A stretch of 64,000 nucleotides of DNA from Bradyrhizobium betae (lineage in GTDB: Bacteria; Pseudomonadota; Alphaproteobacteria; Rhizobiales; Xanthobacteraceae), in contig NZ_MZXW01000006.1 of the NCBI RefSeq assembly GCF_004123905.1, positions 1 to 64,000 of the forward strand. Direction: 5' to 3'. Within the stretch, counting starts at the first letter, position 1. Each line of letters begins with the position of its first letter. The notes beneath the pieces are model-generated. The model saw nothing but the letters and a program-made list of their open reading frames with translations, did no database searches and was not told the origin of the DNA. The position numbers and the translations under genes are program-made. This document shows positions 17,095 through 26,217 of this stretch, one piece after another.

Positions 17095-20000
17095 TCACGC
17101 CACGTTCTGGTCGAGAATGTCCACCGCCTCGGACAGGCTCACCGACACCAGTTGCGACACGCCGCGCTCGGCCATGGTGACGCCGAACAGGCGGTTCATC
17201 CGCGCCATCGTGATCGGGTTGTGCGTGATGATGACGAAGCGCGTGTCGGTCGAGCTGGTCATCTCGTGCAGCAGGTTGCAGTAGCGCTCGACGTTGTGGT
17301 CGTCGAGCGGCGCGTCGACTTCGTCCAGCACGCAGATCGGCGAGGGGTTGGTCAAGAACACCGCGAAGATCAGCGCCATCGCGGTCAGCGCCTGCTCGCC
17401 GCCCGACAGCAGCGACAGCGTCTGCGGCTTCTTGCCCGGGGGCTTGGCGATGATCTCGAGGCCGGCTTCGAGCGGGTCGTCGCTCTCGATCAGGTGCAGC
17501 GCGGCCTCGCCGCCGCCGAACAGCTCGACGAACAGCCGCTTGAAGTGGTTGTTGACGATCTCGAACGAGGTCAGGAGCCGTTCGCGGGCTTCCTTGTTGA
17601 GGCTCTGGATGCCCTGGCGCAGCCGCTTGATGGCTTCGACGAGGTCGTCGCGCTCGGTGACCAGACCGGTGTGCTGGGTCTCGACCTCGCGCAGCTCTTC
17701 CTCGGCGCGCAAATTGACCGCGCCCAGGCGCTCGCGGTCGCGGCGCATCTTTTCGAGGTCTTCCTCGATATCGTGCAGGGGCGGCAGCTCCGCGCCGGGC
17801 TCGATCTCGGCCAGACCTGCAACGGCCTGCGGCTCGACCTCCAGCATGTCGCGGATCTCGCGCTCGATGTCCTCGAGCCGGCGCCGCGAACCTTCCATGC
17901 GCTCCTCGGCGCGGGCGGTGGCCTCGCGCGAGCTGGAGAGCGCCTCCAGCGTCAACTTGGCGACGCGATCGGTCTCGGCCATCGCGCTCTCCGCGGTGGC
18001 GAGCGCGTCGGCGGCCATGCGGCGATCGTTCTCCGCGTATTCGATCTCGGTGATCAGCGCGCTGCGCTTCTCGGCGAACACGGCCGGCGCGTTTTCCAGA
18101 TCGCTGCGCTCGATCGAGACTTCAGTGATGCGGGTCTGGATGGTGTCGATATGGGAGGCCGCGCTCTCCTTGCGGTTCTGCCATTCGGTGCGCTCGGCGA
18201 GGATCGCCTGGACCCGGCGGTCGGCCAGTTCGGCTTCGCGCGCCAGCGCCTGCGCCTCGGCGCGGACCTGGGCGGCCATGCGGCGATGGCCTTCGATGTC
18301 GCTGCGGACGGCGGCGAGACGGGTCTCGGTGTCCTCGCTCGACGGCAGCCCGCTGATGCCGGCCTCGGCATATTCGTAGGCAGCCTCGGCCTCGGCGCGG
18401 TCGGCGGCGAGACGGCTGTGCGCTTCCGACAGCGTCGCCTTGCGCGCGGCGTGGCGGCTGATCTCGCGCTCGGCGGTGGCATGGCGCTCACGCGCGACGT
18501 TCAGCTCGCGCTGCGCGGCGCGCCAGGCTTCGCGGCTGGCGCCCTCGGTGCTGGCGGCCATCTGCAATTCGGACTCGGCATTCTCCAGCGCCTGACGCTT
18601 GATCTGCGCGTCGATGCGGGCCTGCTCCAACTCGTTCTCGATGTCGACGAGGCGGGCGCGTTCGGCCAGGCGCCGTGCGGCGCCGGTCGGGGCGTGGGCC
18701 GCGGCGACAAAGCCGTCCCAGCGCCAGACGTCGCCCTCGGGCGACACCAGTCGCTGGCCGGTCTTGAGCTGCGAGACCAGCTCAGCGCCACGCTCGCGCG
18801 GCACCACGCCGATCTGCGCCAGGCGGCGCGTCAGCTCGGCCGGAGCCTGAACATGGTTGGCGAGCGGCACGGCACCCTCGGGCAGCTCCGGATCGCCGTC
18901 GGTGACGCCGGCATTGGTCCAGCGCATCGGCGCCGAGGGATCGACCGGCGCGTCGAGGTCGTCGCCGAGGGCTGCACCGATCGCCTTTTCAAAACCCTTG
19001 TCGACGGTGATGCCGTCGATGATCGGCGGCCACAGATTCTTGGTCTCGCCGTTGACGATCTTTGAGATCGTGCGCGCCTCGGTATCGAGCCGCTGCACGC
19101 GCTTGTCGGCTTCGACCAGCGGCGAGCGCGAAGATTCCAGCGTCTGACGCGCGGCAACGTGGGCGGCTTCGCTCGCCTGCGCGGCGGCTTCCGACGCTGC
19201 CAGCGTCTGCTCGGCGGTCTCGACCGTCGCGGTCAGCTCGTCGAGGTCGCCGAAGCCGTCGGTCTCGGCGGCAAGCTTCTGCTCTTCCGCGGTGACATTC
19301 GCGATTTCCTGGTCGAGCCGGGCGAGCTTGTCGCGGTGGGTGCGGACGTTGGCTTCGAGCTGGTTGCGCTTGGCGGTGAGGTCGGCGAGCGCGGTGGTGA
19401 GCTCGGCGAATTGCTGCTCGGTTTCGGTCAGCACCGCCTCGGCCTCGCCGACGCGCTCGTCGACGCCGGAGCGCTTCTCGACGCGCGACTTGATCTCTTC
19501 CTTCAGCTCGGCATCTTCGCTGTCGAGGCGCTGCAGCGCGACGTCGGCGTCCATGGTCTGCTGCTGGGCGCGCGCGATGTCGCCTTCGAACTGGGCGAGG
19601 CGGCGTTCGAGCTCGGCGACCCGCTCCTTGGCGCGCTCTTCCTCGCGGTCGAGCAGCTCGCGGGCATTGGTCAGGCGCTGGAGCCCGGCGGCTGCGCGCG
19701 CTTCGGCATCGCGCAGCGCCGGCATTTCGGCGGCGCGGATCGCCTGGATGCGGGCGGCTTCGGCCTGGTGCTGGGTGCGCTCGGCCATCTCGCGCACGGC
19801 GAGATCATGGGTCTGGCCGGATTCGTTGACGTCGGCATGGGCGCCGATCCAGCGCAGGTGGAACAGCGTCGCTTCGGCCTTGCGGACCTTGGCGGCGACT
19901 TCGCGGTAGCGCACGGCCTGGCGGGCCTGCTTCTTCAGGCCTTCCATTTGGCCTGAGAGCTGGCCGATCACGTCCTCGACGCGGGTGAGGTTGGTTTCGG

Positions 20001-20559
20001 CCGCCTTCAGCCGCAGCTCGGCCTCGTGGCGGCGGGCGTGCAGGCCGGCGACGCCGGCGGCGTCTTCCAGCACGCGGCGGCGCTGCTCGGGCTTGGCCTG
20101 GATGATCTCGCCGATCTTGCCCTGGTGGACGAGGGCAGGCGAACGCGCGCCGGTGGCAGCGTCAGCGAACAGGATCTGGACGTCACGCGCGCGCACGTCG
20201 CGGCCGTTGATGCGATAGACCGAGCCCGCCTCGCGCTCGATGCGGCGGGAGATTTCGAGCAGCTGGCTGTCGTTCATCGCCGCAGGCGCAGTGCGATCGG
20301 AATTGTCGATCGTCATCGTCACTTCGGCGTGGTTGCGCGCCGGACGGTTGCCGGAGCCGGCGAAGATCACCGCGTCCATGTCGGCGGCGCGCAAGCTTTT
20401 GTACGAGGTTTCACCCATCGCCCAGCGCAGCGCCTCAACGAGATTCGACTTGCCGCAGCCGTTGGGTCCGACCACGCCGGTCAGGCCGGGCTCGATGACG
20501 AAGTCGGTGGCCTCAACGAAGGACTTGAAGCCGTGAAGTCGCAGGCGGGTGATTTTCAT
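17095..20559 (-). CDS. smc: Chromosome segregation protein SMC
   Basis: SMC (1154 residues) is the ATPase of bacterial condensin. Walker A is GPNGCGKS (31-38). Long coiled coils flank a hinge near the middle (the WPPIIDGITVDKGFEKAIGAALG region). The C-terminal head has the signature LLSGGEQALTAMAL and Walker B PICVLDEVDAPLDD. Length matches alphaproteobacterial SMCs. The ATG at 20559 is chosen; a GTG two codons earlier is possible. Upstream lies a thioredoxin-like gene after a 217-base gap containing three GAATC sites. ScpA and ScpB are not in the window. Confidence 0.96.
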   Translation of the reverse strand: MKITRLRLHGFKSFVEATDFVIEPGLTGVVGPNGCGKSNLVEALRWAMGETSYKSLRAADMDAVIFAGSGNRPARNHAEVTMTIDNSDRTAPAAMNDSQLLEISRRIEREAGSVYRINGRDVRARDVQILFADAATGARSPALVHQGKIGEIIQAKPEQRRRVLEDAAGVAGLHARRHEAELRLKAAETNLTRVEDVIGQLSGQMEGLKKQARQAVRYREVAAKVRKAEATLFHLRWIGAHADVNESGQTHDLAVREMAERTQHQAEAARIQAIRAAEMPALRDAEARAAAGLQRLTNARELLDREEERAKERVAELERRLAQFEGDIARAQQQTMDADVALQRLDSEDAELKEEIKSRVEKRSGVDERVGEAEAVLTETEQQFAELTTALADLTAKRNQLEANVRTHRDKLARLDQEIANVTAEEQKLAAETDGFGDLDELTATVETAEQTLAASEAAAQASEAAHVAARQTLESSRSPLVEADKRVQRLDTEARTISKIVNGETKNLWPPIIDGITVDKGFEKAIGAALGDDLDAPVDPSAPMRWTNAGVTDGDPELPEGAVPLANHVQAPAELTRRLAQIGVVPRERGAELVSQLKTGQRLVSPEGDVWRWDGFVAAAHAPTGAARRLAERARLVDIENELEQARIDAQIKRQALENAESELQMAASTEGASREAWRAAQRELNVARERHATAEREISRHAARKATLSEAHSRLAADRAEAEAAYEYAEAGISGLPSSEDTETRLAAVRSDIEGHRRMAAQVRAEAQALAREAELADRRVQAILAERTEWQNRKESAASHIDTIQTRITEVSIERSDLENAPAVFAEKRSALITEIEYAENDRRMAADALATAESAMAETDRVAKLTLEALSSSREATARAEERMEGSRRRLEDIEREIRDMLEVEPQAVAGLAEIEPGAELPPLHDIEEDLEKMRRDRERLGAVNLRAEEELREVETQHTGLVTERDDLVEAIKRLRQGIQSLNKEARERLLTSFEIVNNHFKRLFVELFGGGEAALHLIESDDPLEAGLEIIAKPPGKKPQTLSLLSGGEQALTAMALIFAVFLTNPSPICVLDEVDAPLDDHNVERYCNLLHEMTSSTDTRFVIITHNPITMARMNRLFGVTMAERGVSQLVSVSLSEAVDILDQNVA

Positions 20560-20753
20560 AAGCACGCATCTCTGTTGGCAGGCGCGAATCCCCCTGCCGG
20601 GACAATACCATGGAAGGCAATGCCGCTATCCGGGCGAGTCGCGCGAGGCGCCTCATGCGGCTGGACAATGGCCGCGGTGCGTCGCGAGGGCAACCGGCGA
20701 AAGCCGCTTTTCCCAAGGGATTTATGCGGGGAAAGATACGGCTTTCGAGATGC

Positions 20754-20778
20754 GAATCAGAATCTTGACGAGCGAATC
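20754..20778. promoter_or_regulatory. Cluster of three GAATC (CcrM-type) sites upstream of smc
   Basis: GAATC occurs at 20754-20758, 20760-20764 and 20774-20778, spanning the end of the DsbA gene and the start of the smc leader. GANTC is the target of CcrM, whose gene is in this window. A regulatory role is inferred only. Confidence 0.35.
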
Positions 20779-21433
20779 AGCTCTTGAGCAGCGAATTGAT
20801 CTTCTTGACGAAATCTTCGTACGAGGTCTCGCCCTTGATCTTCTCGCCGTTGATGAAGAAGGTCGGCGTGGAATCGACCTTGAGAATGTCGCTGGCGTAT
20901 TTCTGGTCGGCGGCGATCTTGTCGAGCAGCGCCTGGTCCTTCAGGCAGGCCTCGACCTGCTGCTGGGTGAGGCCGGCCTGCTTGCCGATCCGCGTCAGGG
21001 TCTCGGTGGTGTTCTTCGTCACCCAGTCGCCCTGCTGGCGGAACAGCATGTCGGTGACCGCGAAGTACTTTGGCGCGTCGCCATTGGCGATGCAGCGCGA
21101 CAGCATCGAGCCGGCGGCAGCTTTGATGTCGAGCGGGAACTCGCGGAAGATGTAACGGATCTTGCCGGTGTCGATGTAGTCCTTCTTGAGCTTCGGGAAC
21201 ACCTGCTCGTTGAAGGCTGCGCAATGCGGGCAGGTCATCGAGGCGTATTCGGTGATGGTGACGGCGGCATCGTTCGGGCCGAGCGCCATGTCGGGCAGCG
21301 ACACCGGCTTCGCCACATCGGCGGCGGTCTGCGCCATCGCTTCGGAGATGAACCGCAGCGGCGAGAGCCCGGCGAGCGCGGCAAGCCCGGTCAGCGACAG
21401 CATCGTGTTGAAGGCGCGGCGGGTGATGATCAA
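20777..21433 (-). CDS. DsbA-family thioredoxin-like protein, TTG start
   Basis: This is a 218-residue periplasmic disulfide oxidoreductase. The CXXC motif is C68-P-H-C71 (SMTCPHCAAF), and the cis-proline loop is VDSTPTFFIN. The N-terminus MIITRRAFNTMLSLTGLAAL carries a twin arginine before a hydrophobic stretch and an AMAQ cleavage site, suggesting export, perhaps through Tat. The start is TTG at 21433, chosen because GGGAG lies 6 bases upstream and the signal then begins at once; ATG codons further up lack this. It lies between the DUF721 gene and smc. Confidence 0.9.
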   Translation of the reverse strand: MIITRRAFNTMLSLTGLAALAGLSPLRFISEAMAQTAADVAKPVSLPDMALGPNDAAVTITEYASMTCPHCAAFNEQVFPKLKKDYIDTGKIRYIFREFPLDIKAAAGSMLSRCIANGDAPKYFAVTDMLFRQQGDWVTKNTTETLTRIGKQAGLTQQQVEACLKDQALLDKIAADQKYASDILKVDSTPTFFINGEKIKGETSYEDFVKKINSLLKS

Positions 21434-21571
21434 GGTCGGCTCCCGAATTGGCGTGGTCTCGCCCCAGGGGTTTGTCGAGTTCCCGCCCGGGCGGCCTGTC
21501 GCTAGCTTGAAACGTCGTTTGAGGCAATGGCGCGCGGCAAGCACGGGTCCAGATTGGTCGCGAAATGAGGC

Positions 21572-22066
21572 TCAATTTCGCTTGATGGCGGCCCCAAGGC
21601 GCGCCAGCGCCGTCTTCAAGTCTTCATCTTCGATATCCCCCAGGCTCTCCGCCACCTTGGCGACGCTCTTGGGGTCCGGCGGGCCGGGCCGGGCCGGCTT
21701 GCGGGCGCGAGACAGGGGGGCCTGGCGGAAGGCAAGCTTGCCGACCGCGCTCCAGCCGAAGAAGCGGTTGACCCGCTCCAGGATCACGTCGGCCGAATGC
21801 TGGATCTCCAGCGCCATCGGCCCCTCGACCCGCAGCACCAGGGTCGCCGCCTCCTGCGGCTGGCCCTCGACCGGCCGCGGCCATTGCATCTTCAACGGCT
21901 CGGCATGGGCTGCGATCTCCGGCCCAGCGATCTGCGCCCACCGTGTCACCAGCTCGCGTGCCGCAAAACCCTGTTTGGCATAGGCCTCGGCAAAGACGTC
22001 GTTGAGCAGGAGCGACAGCGGTTTTGCGCTGATGGGACCGGGTTTCATGGGGCGGAGCTTGGACAT
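21572..22066 (-). CDS. DUF721 (DciA-like) protein
   Basis: This 164-residue protein has the DUF721/DciA core at about 15-110: PLSLLLNDVFAEAYAKQGF, LVTRWAQIAGPEIAAHAEP, LVLRVEGPMALEIQHSAD and ILERVNRFFGWSAVGKLAF. DciA proteins load the replicative helicase in bacteria lacking DnaC. The alphaproteobacterial members are usually annotated only as DUF721, so the loader role is an inference from family. A basic proline-rich linker and a short C-terminal helix follow. It is divergent from mutY across a 160-base gap that holds a palindromic repeat. Confidence 0.85.
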   Translation of the reverse strand: MSKLRPMKPGPISAKPLSLLLNDVFAEAYAKQGFAARELVTRWAQIAGPEIAAHAEPLKMQWPRPVEGQPQEAATLVLRVEGPMALEIQHSADVILERVNRFFGWSAVGKLAFRQAPLSRARKPARPGPPDPKSVAKVAESLGDIEDEDLKTALARLGAAIKRN

Positions 22067-22109
22067 GAGCCCTTATAGCACTCGGGACCGTCGACTACAG
22101 GCTCCTCGC

Positions 22110-22191
22110 CGTCATGGCCGGGCTTGTCCCGGCCATCCACGTTCTTCTGTGAAGAAAGACGTGGATGCCCGCGACAAGCGCGGGCATGACG
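22110..22191. repeat. GTCATGGCCGGGCTTGTCCCGG palindromic repeat, copy 1
   Basis: CGTCATGGCCGGGCTTGTC and GACAAGCGCGGGCATGACG form imperfect inverted arms around CATCCACGTTCTT and AAGACGTGGATG, which also pair. A second copy is at 62266-62351. It lies between the divergent DUF721 and mutY genes. Confidence 0.8.
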
Positions 22192-22226
22192 TGGAGAGAT
22201 CGGGGTGACATCGTTACATTGAAAGC

Positions 22227-23345
22227 ATGAGCCGCAAATCCGCACTGAAGGCAAAACCGGAACTCGGTCAGGCGGAGACCTCGTCGCGCCCGATCGCACT
22301 CCTGCAATGGTACGACCGCCACCGCCGCCGTCTGCCATGGCGCGCGATGCCCGGCGAGACACCGGATCCCTACCGTGTCTGGCTGTCGGAGATCATGCTC
22401 CAGCAGACCACGGTGAAGGCCGTCGTCCCTTACTTCGAAAAATTCGTCGCGCGCTGGCCGGATGTCACGGCACTGGGAAACGCGTCGCAGGATGACGTGC
22501 TGCGGATGTGGGCCGGGCTCGGCTATTATTCGCGTGCGCGCAATCTTTATGCATGCGCGGTTGCGGTGACGCGCGAGCATGGCGGGGTGTTTCCCGACAC
22601 GGAGGAGGGGCTGCGCGCGCTGCCGGGCATCGGGCCCTATACCGCGGCGGCGATTGCCGCGATTGCCTTCGACCGCCACACGATGCCGGTGGATGGCAAT
22701 ATCGAGCGCGTGGTGTCGCGCCTCTTTGCAGTGGAAGAGGAACTCCCGCAGGCCAAGCCTCTGATCCAGCAATTGGCGGCGACGTTGCTCGCGAACTCCC
22801 GCGCCGGCGATAGCGCCCAGGCGCTGATGGATCTGGGCGCCTCGATCTGCACGCCGAAGAAGCCGGCCTGCGCGCTATGCCCGTTCACTGAGGATTGCAC
22901 CGCGCGCGCGCAGGGCACGCAGGACACCTTTCCGCGCAAGGCGCCGAAGAAGAGCGGAACGTTGCGGCGCGGCGCCGCCTTCGTCGTGATACGTGGCGAC
23001 GAGCTACTCGTCCGCTCGAGGCCCGAAAAGGGCCTGCTTGGTGGCATGACGGAAGTGCCGGGCTCGGACTGGCTCGCCGGCCACGACGACGCGACGGCAA
23101 AGCAGCAGGCGCCCGAGTTGAAGGGGCTGTCGCGCTGGCAGCGCCAGGTGGGCGTCGTCACCCACGTCTTCACGCATTTTCCGCTGGAGCTGGTAGTCTA
23201 TACGGCGAAGGCGGAGGCCCGCACGCGTGCGCCCGCAGGCATGCGATGGGTGCCGATCGCGACGTTGGCCGATGAAGCGCTGCCCAACGTCATGCGCAAG
23301 GTGATCGCGCACGCGCTGGATCTTTCAACGGCCCCACCCTCCTGA
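22227..23345 (+). CDS. mutY: A/G-specific adenine glycosylase
   Basis: MutY (372 residues) removes adenine mispaired with 8-oxoguanine. Visible features: MLQQTTVKAVVPYF (near 56), the helix-hairpin-helix LPGIGPYTAAAIAAIAF (near 132) with catalytic aspartate in MPVDGNIERVV, the [4Fe-4S] cysteines in the CX6CX2CX5C run from CTPKKPAC to FTEDC (near 210), and a C-terminal NUDIX-like domain that reads the 8-oxoG. The ATG lies 35 bases past the repeat. A paralog-free single gene is normal. Confidence 0.95.
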   Translation: MSRKSALKAKPELGQAETSSRPIALLQWYDRHRRRLPWRAMPGETPDPYRVWLSEIMLQQTTVKAVVPYFEKFVARWPDVTALGNASQDDVLRMWAGLGYYSRARNLYACAVAVTREHGGVFPDTEEGLRALPGIGPYTAAAIAAIAFDRHTMPVDGNIERVVSRLFAVEEELPQAKPLIQQLAATLLANSRAGDSAQALMDLGASICTPKKPACALCPFTEDCTARAQGTQDTFPRKAPKKSGTLRRGAAFVVIRGDELLVRSRPEKGLLGGMTEVPGSDWLAGHDDATAKQQAPELKGLSRWQRQVGVVTHVFTHFPLELVVYTAKAEARTRAPAGMRWVPIATLADEALPNVMRKVIAHALDLSTAPPS

Positions 23346-23396
23346 CAGCACGCTGGCAGCAGCGTTACGCTATCGACAGCGAAACGGAGGCTGCCA

Positions 23397-23816
23397 ATGG
23401 TCAAGACCGCGCTCGACAATTTCAAGAGGCCGCCCTGCGCCGAACTTCTGGGATGGCGTCTGCTCGATGCCCGCCCCGAGGAAGGCTGGGTCAGGCTCGG
23501 CTTCGAGGGCAAGCCCGAATTCTGCAATCCCGCCGGTTTCATCCAGGGCGGTCTGCTCTCGGCCATGCTCGACGATACGATGGGTCCGGCAGTGCTCGTG
23601 ATGAGCGAAGGCAGACTCTACACCACGACCATCAGCATGACTGTGAACTTCCTCGCGCCGGCGAAGCCCGGGCCGATCGTCGCTGAGGCCAAGGTCACTC
23701 AGCTTGGCAAGACGATCGCGTTCGTCGAAGGGAGGCTGACGGCCGAAGACGGCACGCTGCTTGCGACCGCCACCGCCAGTGAGCGCTTGCTCGATGCTGC
23801 GAGGGTCGTTCGCTGA
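23397..23816 (+). CDS. PaaI-type hotdog thioesterase
   Basis: This 139-residue single hotdog domain contains FCNPAGFIQGGLLSAMLDDTMGPA, the family pattern where N and the G-G-D positions line the acyl-CoA thioester site, then TTISMTVNFLAPAKPGPIVA. Such proteins hydrolyse acyl-CoA thioesters, often phenylacetyl-CoA type, as homotetramers in the cytosol. No catabolic partner genes adjoin it, so the substrate stays open. GGAGGCTGCC precedes the ATG by about 5 bases. It lies 51 bases after mutY in the same direction. Confidence 0.88.
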   Translation: MVKTALDNFKRPPCAELLGWRLLDARPEEGWVRLGFEGKPEFCNPAGFIQGGLLSAMLDDTMGPAVLVMSEGRLYTTTISMTVNFLAPAKPGPIVAEAKVTQLGKTIAFVEGRLTAEDGTLLATATASERLLDAARVVR

Positions 23817-24204
23817 CGGTGGGCCTCGTTCACATTCTTTGAATAGCGGGAAATGCCTCGCATCAGCATGGAACCGGACAGGGTCTACCCGTGCGTGCAA
23901 TGAGAGGATTTTCTTGCGGATTCGTTGTACACGCAATCAGCGCGCCGATCGTTGCGGGCTCTAACAGTGCGAGCATTTGGACTCGCGCATATTGTCGCAG
24001 CCGCAAAGAGATGGGTGGGTGCAGGCAATTTGCAGGCGAATCGCGATGTTCGATCATCGACGACGTGACTTGCGACAAAGTGGCAACTTCATATTCTCCG
24101 TGGAAGCTTGATTGTAGGTGGGCCAGTGGCCCGATAGAAACTTAACAAAAGTTAGACGGGGTAATTTTCCAAGCCGTACTTTATTTGAGGCCTTGAGGTG
24201 AGCC
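23817..24204. other. AT-richer intergenic region before the cupin gene
   Basis: This 388-base stretch has lower GC than its surroundings, and its short frames have no ribosome sites. It should contain the cupin promoter. No RNA gene, repeat or terminator is evident. Confidence 0.4.
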
Positions 24205-24642
24205 ATGCCGCTTCCTCTTATTGAGACCGGCCACTGCAACGTCGATCTCGAACCGTCTCCGATCGAGCCATCCTGGATCATTGAAGGAAACCCGGAAGCG
24301 CGCTCGCACCTGTTGTCGACCAGCGCGTGCGGCACTGCCATGACCCTGATCTGGTCCTGCACCGAGGGCAAGTTCAACTGGTACTACGATCTGGACGAGA
24401 CGATCATGATCCTTGAAGGATCAATGGTGATCGAGAGCGATGGCATGCCGCCGAAACGCTACGGTGCGGGCGACGTTGTCTTCTTCCGCGAGGGTGCGCA
24501 CGCCAAATGGCACGTCGAAAAGTATGTGAAAAAGGTCGCCTTCTTGCGCCAGACCAATCCGGTCGGGCTCGGTTATGCCATCCGCGCCATCAACAAGCTC
24601 AAGCGGAAGTCGTGGGCATTGGGCAGTCGTCGTTCCGGGTAA
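24205..24642 (+). CDS. Cupin domain protein (ureidoglycine aminohydrolase-like cupin)
   Basis: This 145-residue protein has one cupin barrel. The core runs from FNWYYDLDETIMILEGSMVIE (about 55-75) to YGAGDVVFFREGAHAKWHVEKYVKKVAFL (about 87-115). The pattern fits the DUF861 cupin_3 family. Metal ligands are only partly clear (an E in the DLDETIMILEG strand and H in HAKWH). Many members are small stand-alone proteins of unknown function. The ATG follows TTGAGGTGAGCC. It is preceded by the AT-rich region and followed by repeat sequence and a hairpin. Confidence 0.8.
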   Translation: MPLPLIETGHCNVDLEPSPIEPSWIIEGNPEARSHLLSTSACGTAMTLIWSCTEGKFNWYYDLDETIMILEGSMVIESDGMPPKRYGAGDVVFFREGAHAKWHVEKYVKKVAFLRQTNPVGLGYAIRAINKLKRKSWALGSRRSG

Positions 24643-24686
24643 CTCGCGCCCGTCAACGGCATCGCGAACAGTGCGGCGACGACCTG

Positions 24687-24763
24687 GAGCATGATTCGGA
24701 AACGTGCGAGCGGATTTCGCTCGCGACAAACGCGGTACGCGTTTGCGCGGAGATCATGCTCAA
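24687..24763. repeat. GAGCATGATTCGGAAA-type dispersed repeat
   Basis: GAGCATGATTCGGAAACGTG at the left and GCGGAGATCATGCTCAA at the right form inverted ends (GAGCATGAT / ATCATGCTC). Inner TTCGCTCGCG and CGCGTTTGCG segments lie between. The pattern recalls a repeat common in Bradyrhizobium intergenic DNA (memory-based). Confidence 0.6.
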
Positions 24764-24774
24764 GCAATTTATCG

Positions 24775-24811
24775 AAAGCGCGATGACTACTCATCCCACT
24801 CATCGCGCTTT
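24775..24811. terminator. Bidirectional hairpin between cupin and FAD-oxidoreductase genes
   Basis: AAAGCGCGATGA (24775-24786) and TCATCGCGCTTT (24800-24811) form a perfect 12-base stem with a 13-base loop. It overlaps the stop codon of the minus-strand gene and lies where the two convergent transcripts meet. Confidence 0.7.
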
Positions 24812-26090
24812 AGGTGCTCGCGCGCTTCGCGCCCGCACTCACAATCGCCGGCTTCGCATTCAGCGCTTCGACCTGAAACCCCGCCACGCGCTTGTAGTTC
24901 GCGGCGATGTCTTCCAGCTCCTTCTGCGACAGCACGTCGGTGACCAGCTTGTAACCGTCAGGCGCGCGCTCTTCGACGAGCTGCATCACCTGCTCGGGGC
25001 CGTTCTTGCGGTTGAGCAGGACGAGGTCGGTGGTCGCGGGCCGCCGCTCGGCTTCATAGGCGAGCAGCGCGGCCTGCGTCGGGCCGTGCGCCAGGATCTC
25101 GCGGGTGATGGTGCGGGCATCGAGGATCGCCTGCGAGGCGCCGTTGGAGCCGATCGGGTACATCGGATGCGCGGCATCGCCCATCAGCGTGACCTTGCCA
25201 AAAGTCCATTGCGACACCGGATCGCGGTCGACCAGCGGATATTCATAGGCATGCGGGCAGTTCTTGATCAGGCCGGGTACGTCGAGCCAGTCGAACTGCC
25301 AGCTCTCGAACCAGGGCAGAAACTCCTCCAGCCGCGCGGTGCGGTTATAATCCTCGCGCCGCCACTGATAGGTCGGCGGCATATGGCGCTCGGCGACCCA
25401 GTTGATCAGATGGTTGCCGGACGCGTCCGGCTCCTTCGAAATGGGATAGCAGACGAACTTCAGGATCTCGTGGCCGGCCATGATCATGGTGCGGCCGCTG
25501 AGGAAGGCCTTTGACGGCGTGACGCCGCGCCAGAGGATGCGGCCATTCCAGATCGGCGGGCCTTCGTTGGGGTAGAGCTTTTCTCGTGCGGCGGAATGAA
25601 TGCCGTCGGCCGCGATCATGATCGCGCCGTCGTAGGTGCCTGCGGCCTTGCCGGTCGCCTTGTCGACGAAGTCGGCGCGGACGCCGCCGGCCGTTTCGGT
25701 CCAGCCGGTCAGATGATGGCTGGTGAGGATGTTGTCGCGACCGAGCCGCTCGATCGCGGTGTCGAGCAGCAGCTGCTGCAGCGTGCCGCGATGGATCGAG
25801 AATTGCGGCCATTTGTAGCCGGCTTCCAGCCCGCGCGGCTCGCTCCAGATCGGCTTGCCATGCTTGGAGAAATAGGCGAGCTCGCGGGTGCGCACGCCGC
25901 TGGCATCGAGCTTGTCCATCAGCCCGAGCTCGATCAGCTCGCGCACCGCATGCGGCAGCACGTTGATGCCGACGCCGAGCGGCTTCAGCTCGGCAACGCT
26001 CTCGAACACTTTTACGGGAACGCCGATTCCGTGCAGGCTGAGCGCAAGCGTCAGCCCGCCGATGCCGCCGCCGGCGACGAGTACCGTCAT
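24810..26090 (-). CDS. FAD-dependent monooxygenase/flavin oxidoreductase
   Basis: This 426-residue protein is of the aromatic-hydroxylase (PHBH-like) class. The dinucleotide fold is VLVAGGGIGGLTLALSLHGI (3-22), the DG motif is around IAADGIHSAAREKLY, and the second FAD motif is GDAAHPMYPIGSNGASQAI. These enzymes hydroxylate aromatic or related rings with NAD(P)H and O2. The substrate is unknown and no ring-cleavage gene is adjacent. The start at 26090 follows GGAGGGGTTTTTC, a strong ribosome site; the frame extends 11 codons further without one. It is divergent from a GST gene, with 127 bases between starts. Confidence 0.88.
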   Translation of the reverse strand: MTVLVAGGGIGGLTLALSLHGIGVPVKVFESVAELKPLGVGINVLPHAVRELIELGLMDKLDASGVRTRELAYFSKHGKPIWSEPRGLEAGYKWPQFSIHRGTLQQLLLDTAIERLGRDNILTSHHLTGWTETAGGVRADFVDKATGKAAGTYDGAIMIAADGIHSAAREKLYPNEGPPIWNGRILWRGVTPSKAFLSGRTMIMAGHEILKFVCYPISKEPDASGNHLINWVAERHMPPTYQWRREDYNRTARLEEFLPWFESWQFDWLDVPGLIKNCPHAYEYPLVDRDPVSQWTFGKVTLMGDAAHPMYPIGSNGASQAILDARTITREILAHGPTQAALLAYEAERRPATTDLVLLNRKNGPEQVMQLVEERAPDGYKLVTDVLSQKELEDIAANYKRVAGFQVEALNAKPAIVSAGAKRAST

Positions 26091-26217
26091 GAAAAACCCC
26101 TCCGAATGCAGGCGTCTTGGCACAGGCGGGCGGATGTGGGCAACTGCGAAGAGAATGTCGTGCTATGGACCTCGGGGGCGACAGCCGCTAATTTCCAATT
26201 TTCCCATGAGGTCCGAC

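Noticed and set aside
17080..19065. 661-codon plus-strand frame opposite smc
   Set aside because: The SMC reading on the other strand has intact head motifs and coiled coil; this is a GC-frame shadow.
23891..24145. 84-codon frame before the cupin gene
   Set aside because: No ribosome site, cysteine/tryptophan-rich composition and no recognisable pattern.
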